A stretch of 64,000 bases of DNA from positions 46,448,602 to 46,512,601 of the forward strand of contig OX387185.1 in NCBI GenBank assembly GCA_947561395.2, written 5' to 3'. Under the pieces are notes generated by a model. The model saw only the letters and a list, made by a program, of their open reading frames with translations, was not told the origin of the DNA and searched no databases. The stretch is from Buxus sempervirens. Lineage: Eukaryota > Streptophyta > Magnoliopsida > Buxales > Buxaceae. The position numbers were made by a program, and so were the translations under genes. Below are positions 55,723-64,000 of the stretch, piece after piece; position 1 is the first letter of the stretch, and each line of letters starts with the position of its first letter.

Positions 55723-57599
55723 TATGCATAAATAAAGAGTTGAAACGAGTTAAATGGGTTAAGCATAGACTATCCAACACATTTATTTATCCATCATAAA
55801 TAGAAATGTAACTGGGCAGGTTTAAAAGACCCTAACCCACCCACTCCTATGAACTAGTTGTTTTATCCATGCTAAGCACGGGAACCTTTTTTTTTAAATA
55901 ATAATATATTAAAATAGCTACTATAGTGATCGTATATAGCATTGGGATGTTTTTATAATGGTAATGAAATGCAATTAAATCTTTTTATAGGTGCAATTTA
56001 CTCTTTTACTGGCTGTTTTTCGTTGTGTCTTATTTTTGTGTTGCCTTCTAGAGTGGCCATTCCCAAATAAAAGGAAAAGACTTCATGAGTAGGTTGAAAT
56101 TGATAAGGGTGGGTTCAATATATATTTTAAGAAATTATTGATTTTAATTAAATTATTTTAATGTGGGGCCCAAAAGGACCATTGGAGAAAGAATGGAATG
56201 TCCATTAGGTGTGCCGGTTTAGTATGCCGCCTATAGGCACATGCCATGTGGAGGAGAGAGTGTGTTAACACCCTCTTCCTTCCGCTGTTGGCACACAGTA
56301 CTGGCACACCTAATGGCATAGAAGATTCGTAGTAATTGGAGAAAAGGGCCATGTCCATGTGGAGGTAATATATATTTTAAGAAATTATTGATTTTAAATA
56401 AATTATTTTAATGTGAAACCTAAAAGGACCAATAGAGAAAGAAAGGGATGTCCACGTGGAGGAGAGAGAATGTGGTGTTTTAACTATACTTTACTCTATA
56501 TATATGATATCTAGCCACATTAAACTTGCTCCTAACTCTATTAGGTTGGTAACGGGCAAGTATGTTAACCCAACTATATCATAAAATATGGTAATATTAG
56601 TGCTTTTAAATTAAATATATAAATTAATTAATATATTTGGCTATAAAATATATACTTATATGGAATATATATGAAAAACATATATTTTAGTGGACAAATG
56701 TCAAGTTAATGGTTGGTTAGGGTCGGGTTGTACTAAACGATAAACTAGATTAGCAAATTTAGGGTTATTAACCACTAACCTCCCTTTACCATCCCTAGTT
56801 GTAAAGAGGTTGACCGTTGACCTGCCACGTATCCATTTGTATAAAGTTCAAAATATATAGGAAAAATTATTGAAAGGACCCCTTTTCCAAAGTATTTACA
56901 GAAACATTCTTTGAAAGAGTCAAATATTCAAAAAAGTGCAACTTTTCCCGTGTAATTGCATTTCAGTCTGAAATCACAGTAGCTTGATTAATCGCATAAT
57001 TTACGATTAATTAAAATCATTGTAACATTTTTCAAAGTTCAAAAATTGCCCTTCGATTAATTGTTTTCGTACGAATAATCGAAATTGAATGAATGTACGA
57101 ACATTGAATTGAGCTTTAATCGTGTGTTGATCACGTGTCCATGAATTTTGATCAATTTGATATCTTTCGATTAATCACAAAACAACAATTTAAAATTCCG
57201 GTTAATCGAAATTTCAAATCATTGAAGGATACATGTTAGATTTTCAAGGATATCAGATAAATCATCAACGAATACAAGTATGGTCTTCGTAAGATACATA
57301 CAATATTACGTTGACCATCATGGAAACAAGCATGATCATTGTAGAATACAAATTAAATCTTCAAAAGATACAAATTTAATAAACCACGGATACACGTTAG
57401 TTTATCGTGAATCTTTGATAATGGTCGCAACTTTTCCATTAATTGAAGATACCACTTGATTAATCGACAAATCTCAATGTTGATTGTTCGATTGGTGTAA
57501 TTGAATATTTTATCGATTAATTACAAAATTTGTGATTAATCAAGCTACACTGATTTCAGATTGAAATACAATTACGAGAGAAAAGTTACATAACCTTCG
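55723..57599. other. intergenic AT-rich DNA
   Basis: It holds the MITE-like element at 56543-56796 and a direct repeat of about 90 bp (56113-56215 and 56366-56460, sharing TATATTTTAAGAAATTATTG and GGAGAGAG). It also has an ATTAATCG-rich stretch at 56940-57560. No gene recognised. Confidence 0.5.
56543..56796. mobile_element. hAT-like MITE (tentative)
   Basis: Left end AGGTTGGTAACGGGC and right end, on the other strand, AGGGATGGTAAAGGG pair imperfectly. The interior is AT-rich. No clear target duplication was found. Confidence 0.4.
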
Positions 57600-57900
57600 A
57601 GTCTTCATTGACTTTTAGTAATACTTTTTAAAATAATTGAGAATCAATGTCATTTTACTGTTCATTAAGAGTTTTTTTTTAAAATGCCCTCAAAAGATTT
57701 TGAAAACCTTTTTTCTCATTTTGTTGGGAGTGAGGTTTACAAGTCTTTTAGAGGGCATTTTTGGAAGAAATTCTTAATAAACAGTAAAATAAAACCAATT
57801 CTTAATTCTTTTAAATATATCACTAATTCTTAGTTACCAAGAATTAGTCGACTGAAGATGAATTATGTTAAAAAAGTATCACTAAAAAACAATTTTCTCT
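57600..57900. repeat. long stem-loop MITE, copy 2
   Basis: Same mirrored order of AATAATTGAGAATCA, AATGCCCTCAAAAG, GAGGGCATTTTTGG and TTCTTAATTCTT blocks as at 1900-2303. It lies directly upstream of the presumed HAC-like promoter. Confidence 0.55.
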
Positions 57901-58012
57901 TTGTGTTTTCTTTTTTTTCCCCTCTATCCTATTGGACTCTATTTAAGCGTGGAGATCTTTTTGAATTGAAAGACTACCGCGAGACTTAACGTCGGGCGAT
58001 CTGGAAGCTCTC

Positions 58013-60343
58013 ATGGGTACGTTCTCCAACTTCCCTTTCCCGTGCCCTATAATCGGAGAGTTTCTCAAGAACCCTGAAGGACTTTTTCACTCAATCGGAG
58101 AGTTTCTCAAAAACCGCTACGTAGGTTTAGTGGTTTCTTATATCTATGATCTTTGATTTCTCCTCCATTGCATTACGATTTTATCGTTCAAGGCTCCATG
58201 ATAGTTTAGTAAAAACATGTAGACAAGTTTCTATTAGCTGGGCGTCTCTTCAAATATTTTTATATGAATTTGCGTTTTGACTAGGCTCTCGTGCATCAAG
58301 TGTTGTAGTAAAGCCTTGATTGCCTCAAGGGTCCGTCATCTTCGAAGGGATAGACTCCATTGGCTTTCTTTTGTGGTTTAAAATTTTCTTCTGCGAAACT
58401 CGTAGCAGTGGGTTTTCCTTATTCTCCTTTGTGGAATTTGGCTGTTTTTCTGAAGCTTGATGAGTTTAAATTATTGATCTAGGTATGTTCTTTGGCCTAA
58501 AATCAAGATCAAAATGTATAGTAGGATAAGTCTCAGCATCAGTGGAAACCGATCCAAAATGTGGCAGAGATATTTTATCTGATTCTTCATCGTATTGGCT
58601 GATGATTGGTTGATATGCATTGATTCTGGAGGCAAGGTCTAAAATAAAAACTTTAAACAATGGCACGCAGCAAATTAAGTAGATCAATTTAAACTGCGTA
58701 TGAAGCAATTGTTTCTTCATATCACCTCATGGATTTTCAAGATTCAGCATTTTCACATGGTCAAATTCATGTGTAGACCTTCTTTTTTTGCCCTTTATAA
58801 TCTGCTCTTTCTATTTCAAGAGTAAATTTTTTTTTTCATTTAGTCAAATATGGTTGTCTATGATGTTATGACAAAATCACCATCATCATGAAATAAGCAA
58901 CCTTGGCAATAATGAAATTCTAATGTGATGAATGCATTATTTACAGGTTAACATAAACAACCAGATAGACCCATTGGTGCAGATGTCCAGCCAGATACCA
59001 AACTATTGTATTCCAAACTTTCCTGGTCTCTTCCAACTGTTACAACTTGGAGATCTTCACAATAACTGGAGAGTGGAGCCAGGAATATCTTACCTACGCG
59101 AAATCATGAGGCTCAAAATGTAAGTTATGTACTTCACATTAAATCACGACTTCTGAAATTCAAGTCTCCAGAATCCAAATAGACTTTATTATGGGTGTTA
59201 ATTACTATTTACCTATCCTTTCACCTTCAACATGATGAAAAATATTTTTAAAAGATGTATCAAATTTCAGTCCAGTGCTCTATGTGACCATTTGAATGCT
59301 TTTGTAGTTGTGAACGTTTCTTGAAGGAACCAAAAGCTCCTAATTGGGGTGAGAGAATATTTGAAGATGTGACATCCCTGGAGACCATGTTATTTTATGC
59401 TGCTACTTCAAAGGTTTGTCCTTTCTAGAGCTATTTGAGTTATATGCTATTTTAATCTAAGCATTTTCGATTCAGCCAAGTCACCTCGAGGCAAAGCTAT
59501 AGGGCCGCCATACATATTAAATTTGGTCAAGTCAGTTGTAGAGTATTCTGGCTGTTGATAGAATAAATTGGAATGGCTTGGTTAAATCAATCGACTTTAA
59601 ATTGATTTACTTAGAAGGTTTTCTGAATTTAGCTCCAATTTTGCAATAAGTGGTAGAAAATTTAGATGCAATCTTTAACTCATGTGTTTGTATTTATTAA
59701 ATAGGAGGAATATATGGATCTACATACATTTGATGAACGGCTATTGACTGCAATCAGACAGTCCGTATGTGGTTGTGACAGCATTCGACCAAAATCAAGA
59801 CAGTCTATGTTGGGGAATGCAGCTTGTGACCATCAGCAAGATCTGCAGTTCTCTATGTGTGATGAGTCGAGGAATTCCGACCAGAAGTGCCATTATGATG
59901 CTTGTTCTGTTCTTGAATCTGATTCTCATCCTTTTGACCATGGATTAGGAAATCAAAAAATTCATACAAAAAGATCTTATGATAATAGAGAGACTAGTGA
60001 GCCTGCTAGTGATACTTTAGAGCTTTTTGTGAAACGTCTGAAAACGAAGCTTTCCCCCCCTCCATTTTTGCCTGAGAATGAAACCTCTCAGTTGCTGGCT
60101 TCTGCTATGGAACAACCCCATGCTTCCCAAGAACTTCCACAAATGCCGCAACAGCTTGATATGGTTGACTCCGTTCTATCTGAGTTCAAGCCAGCACTAA
60201 AACATGACATTTCTGCTCCAGAATCTGATAATATAGAAAGAGAAAAGTCACAGAAACAGAAATCAATGGTATCTTTGACTGAACTTTTCACTTCAGAGCA
60301 AATAGAGGCACACCTATTGAGTCTGATGGAGTGGCACAATCAG
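58013..60343 (+). CDS. p300/CBP-type histone acetyltransferase (HAC)-like, 5' part
   Basis: Exons 58013-58120, 58947-59119, 59308-59413 and 59705-60343 join in phase and give 342 codons before the window's last, very long intron. Exon 1 (MGTFSNFPFPCPIIGEFLKN..) is the best in-phase start; a TTTAAG motif lies about 65 bp upstream. Recognisable HAC features are RFLKEPKAPNWGERIFEDV, then LFYAATSKEEYMDLHTFDER (compare the KEEYMNL..TLE.RL segment of plant HACs) and SLTELFTSEQIEAHLLSLME (compare SLIELFTPEQV..HI..L). The segment just before the zinc-finger/HAT core is thus reached, but the catalytic core lies beyond 64000. The N-terminus is much shorter than in HAC1, so this may be a divergent or truncated paralogue. 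Confidence 0.72.
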
Positions 60344-62690
60344 GTAATGTACAGTAGTCCTTAATTACTGCTATTGATCAATCAACATATCATGTTTTTT
60401 TCCCTTCGAGTTGAATATCATTAGAATGATTTAGCTAATTAAGATTTGTAGAATTGTTTCTGATATCTGGGAGAAAGACAATATGTTAACCTTTTTAGTC
60501 CCATTACTGGTGATTACATGATAAATATATCTTAGTTGATGAGAAAATTTATGTGTTGATGAATTTGTTTGACTGTGTTTCTAAAGATTTTGTCACAGTA
60601 CAAGATTATTAGAGAGAGGAAAAAGAATGGTAAAATAGTTTGTAATGAATCATACCATATCAATCAAAAAATATATTGAACCCAAAATTTGAGTTAAATC
60701 TCTTATTCACTAATTGTCTCTGCAGACATGGCAAAAATACCATCTCCTTCTCTTATTTTTGATTGCAAAGCATAGACCAAAAATGAACTTCAGCTCCACA
60801 TACATGCTTTCTCTTACTACACCCATTTACAAACAAGTGTAGTGTATATTGGGGACAATGTATCAAATGCTTTCTTCATGGCAATTTATGTCCTATTTGC
60901 ATGCTTTTTCTCTGATACTTACATATGCAAGTAAATATAAATATTCTTATCTCGGGAGCCAATCTAGGTTTTAAATATTGGTCACTTTGTTAATTTTTCA
61001 TCATCTAGGCAATCACCAGGCCAGGTCATTGTTCCAAGTGCCTTAATTGGGGTCTAGGCAAGCAATAGAAAAAATAGTAGGTACTCCTGGTGCACTGCTT
61101 TACAAGGAAAATATTTACGTCACCATTTCTTTATAATTAGGTTAATGTATTTATTGGGGAGGAAGGTATAGGATGGTTTCTTAGTGACACTCTTCTTACA
61201 TGTTTTCCATTTTTCTTGTGCATACTATGATATTATATATTAACTCATGATATATGAAATATTATTATTGCTGTTACTTTAATAATTAAATCAAACAGTG
61301 ACAGCCCATGTGCTATTCAGGCTATGCCTAGGTTGTTTTGTTTACCGCAAAATGTAGCTAAGTTTCTTGTGTCCACCACAACCTGGACAATGGGCCAAAA
61401 TATAACTTTGTTACTTGCTATAGAGTCTCTTGGTTAAAGTTATATATGCCATAGTATATGTGCCTCACATGACTTAACTAATTGGGCACCTATTAAATTC
61501 TGGCTAATCTATATAAGACTAGTTGGAACACCTTAAAACCTTGATATATTGCAGAAGAGGTTATGCCTGCTCTTTCTTTTAATGGAGGAGGCATGTCAGC
61601 ATACTGAAATTGATCTTTTCTTTTGGTGAATCTAAATAAAGCTTAGTAGATACAAGGAGGAGGGCATATCTATTTTGGAAATTTGAAATTGATATAAGGA
61701 AACTGAAGCCAATCAGAGGCTGGAAATAATAGAATAACAGCTGCAAAGCCATCCAAAAGAAAAAGTTTTCTTCTGAAACCTCCCTTGTCTATGGAATCTG
61801 GTATCTAATTCACTGATTTTGGCACCAAGGAGAACTAGTTATTTGAAAGAGAGGCCACTTATAAATTTCAATAGAAAAAAATAAGACAATTATTAAAGAT
61901 AACAGGACATAGAGCTTCAAACCTGTTTATTATTCTAAATTATTAGTCTTTCATGATCCCTTTTTAGATGCTGGATGTCTCTTGGTTACACTTCCCCCAG
62001 AATTTCCATTTCATGTCCCATCTAAGACACAAAAGAAATCACCAAAATTACACCTTGGATTCTTAGGTTGAAGATGCCTAAGAAAGAGCTTATGAAACTC
62101 AGCTCAATTAACATTCATGAACGGTATGAATCATCTCACCTTCGTTGTACACCTTTCAGGAGAATATTTCAATTATTTCTCTAGGTATACCATTTAGAGT
62201 AAAAAGGCCTACCAGAAATAGACACTGTTTTCTAGCAAAGATTTCTTTCCATATTGGTCACTCACTTCCTTTGTTTCAGCATTGGTGATGCATGTGTAAT
62301 AACTCCACATATCTCAGCAACTTTTTTCCTGGAAACAATATAATTATTCAAAAGAACCTTAAAAAGTCATGATTTTTTTAATCTTTATGTGTTTTGCAGT
62401 AAAATTATATCTATTAGAAGGCTCCCACCAATATCTTTATAATAATATACATTTTCAATAAGTTTTAGTGAATTTATTGATTTTATTTTAAAACTGTTGA
62501 TAGAAGGATAAATACTAAAAAAATTTTTTTGAACAGAAATTGTTTGTTCTTAATATTTTTTAAACTAAAAATAAGAATTTTTTAACTTTTTTCTTAGTTA
62601 AACACGTGTAGGAGTACTATATGTGCCACCCTCTTGTATTTTCTAAGGAAAGAGGCCGTACAAATATTTTTTAGTTCCAAAGAATTATGA
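60344..62690 (+). other. intron of the HAC-like gene, first part
   Basis: AT-rich DNA after the donor CAATCAG|GTAATG. No further HAC exon (for example the Cys-rich segment expected next) was found in the window. A possible repeat fragment at 61620-61900 has no recognised family. Confidence 0.5.
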
Positions 62691-64000
62691 ACCTCCAGAT
62701 GATATTGTGTGGGAATTCATAAGAAAAAATTGGATGATAATCAAAAATAGCATTAGAGGTTTGAAACATCCCCTTTCTTATTATCAATAAATATTAGAAA
62801 TCTATAGTCTTATAAAGGAGATAAAAATCTTTATTTTCACATCTTTGGGGAATCTGAAAACCTCAAATATAAAGAGATGCTGGCCTTATTGGCACAATGG
62901 GGAAAGGATGGGCAACAGGGAGCTGAGTTTGGTAGGATATAAATTGCTATACCTTTGTAACAGGTCACTCTATGTAGGCATCGTAACTTAACACCCTAGA
63001 AATCCTCCCAAACTCCCAATGTTATATGTAATCACCTGATTAGAAACCATAGCTGATATAAGTGGAAAGATAACCAAAAATATATATTTCTAGGAGCAAC
63101 ATATTTTTTCTCTAAGACATAAAGATAGGGAGATGCACTTTCCCCATTCTTTTTTTTTTTATATAGTTAGTTTATTATAATTATGTAATCACTGGTCAAC
63201 TTTTATGCTGGCCAAAGGATTGGGGCTTCTTTTGGGCTTTAAGGTTGAAAATGATGAAATATATGTGGTTCAGTTGAAACTGCAGATGACACATTGATAC
63301 CTTTGTCAGACTCTCATAACCAACTTAGAGCATTTAGATGCATTCTTTGGTGCTTTGGGCAGTTTTCAAACATTGCATTAATTTATCGACAAATGAATTA
63401 ACCGCAGCGGGGAAGTTGATATGTATGAATGAGCTAGCAATCAATTTGTGATGTCTCTAGTGAAATCTTTACCTTTGAGGTGCCGGGGCATGCCCATGGG
63501 AGTTTCTTAGAAGAGGAATTGACATGGATAAAGTAGTTGAAAGATTCAAAAAATGAAAAATAAGATAATAAAAGAAAGCTATCACGATGGAAACAATTGT
63601 TCCTCACAAAAGGAGGTAATTTAGCACTTGGGTTTCGCAAAATAGTCTCTCTCCTTATTCACGATACCAGTGTCAATAGCAGAAAAATTGAAAGTATTAG
63701 AAGGGATTTTTATTGGCAGGGAAGGAGTGACAAATTTGAATTCCATGTGGTCAAATGGAGAAAGATCTATATACTTGAATTAGAGGGGTGGTCTTGGACT
63801 TCTGGGTTGCAGACTTGTATTCTAGTACACAAGTCATTGTTGGGGAAGTGACTGGCAGTTTTGGTGTGGAGAAAGATAGTCAATAGAGAAAGTAATTGCC
63901 GCAGTGTATGGTGAGGAGAACCGGTTGAGATAGAGAACAAGCAAAGTTGTGGAAAGGCACAGGGTGGGATTACCGAAAGGAATGGTCACGGTACAAGAAT
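62690..64000 (+). mobile_element. LINE fragment in the HAC-like intron, runs off the edge
   Basis: On the + strand, near 63230-63390, frames read LLGFKVENDEIYVVQL, then ADDTLIPLSDSHNQLRA, the FADDTL catalytic block of L1-type reverse transcriptase. Near 63680-63840 follow RKIESIRRDFYWQGRSDKFE and HVVKW, then the LLGK block, the usual end of the RT domain. It has several frame changes, so it is an inactive copy. The 5' boundary is approximate. It is in the same orientation as the HAC-like gene. Confidence 0.7.

Noticed and set aside
1-64000. CRISPR arrays, bacterial operons, tRNA or rRNA genes
   Set aside because: None was seen. The sequence is plant nuclear DNA, and the short tandem repeats present lack spacer structure.

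Overview
The window is nuclear DNA from a flowering plant. All recognisable genes are plant families with spliced, GT-AG introns, and about half of the sequence is transposon-derived. The AT-rich background, long introns and LINE, MULE, hAT, Helitron and TRIM content suggest a medium or large dicot-like or basal-angiosperm genome. I cannot name the species.

Host genes, left to right. (1) A ZCCHC8-type zinc-knuckle/PSP protein of the nuclear exosome targeting (NEXT) complex, + strand, 4878-15229, eight coding exons. (2) A MIZU-KUSSEI1-like DUF617 protein, + strand, 29103-29834, single exon. (3) A kinesin-8 (KIN-8A type), - strand, 38680-34471, seven coding exons including a 12-codon last exon. 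(4) An early-nodulin-like phytocyanin, - strand, 45138-44509, two exons. (5) An IDA-LIKE secreted peptide precursor, - strand, 50047-49739. (6) The 5' part of a p300/CBP-type histone acetyltransferase (HAC)-like gene, + strand, from about 58013, running off the right edge. Exon joins were worked out by eye; every internal junction given is phase-consistent. The genes are independent of each other and form no pathway.

The most interesting structure is a 10.7-kb Mutator-like element (15721-26444). It has a perfect 9-bp target duplication and terminal inverted repeats of about 150 bp. It carries an apparently intact FAR1/MULE/SWIM transposase gene on the - strand and a convergent second gene on the + strand encoding a GRF-type zinc finger, a coiled coil and a C-terminal membrane segment. 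The layout resembles maize MuDR (mudrA/mudrB convergent), but the companion protein is different. It also holds captured host exon fragments: methionine aminopeptidase 1D-like and polygalacturonase-like, each ending at a preserved splice donor. A second, non-autonomous Pack-MULE (39829-41501, perfect 9-bp target duplication) has captured exon 1 of an STK16-like protein kinase and later received a LINE tail.

Other mobile DNA includes several MITE families (some nested, one with an in-window empty site), two complete mini-Helitrons plus isolated Helitron 3' ends, a 1.0-kb hAT element inserted in a Helitron terminal hairpin, short TRIM LTR elements (one complete copy and one head-to-head cluster), and LINE fragments. 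An orphan plant snRNA-type promoter (exact USE plus TATA at Pol II spacing) lies at 53759-53807 with no recognisable snRNA behind it. A decayed antisense copy of the last ZCCHC8 exon lies at 32590-33230.
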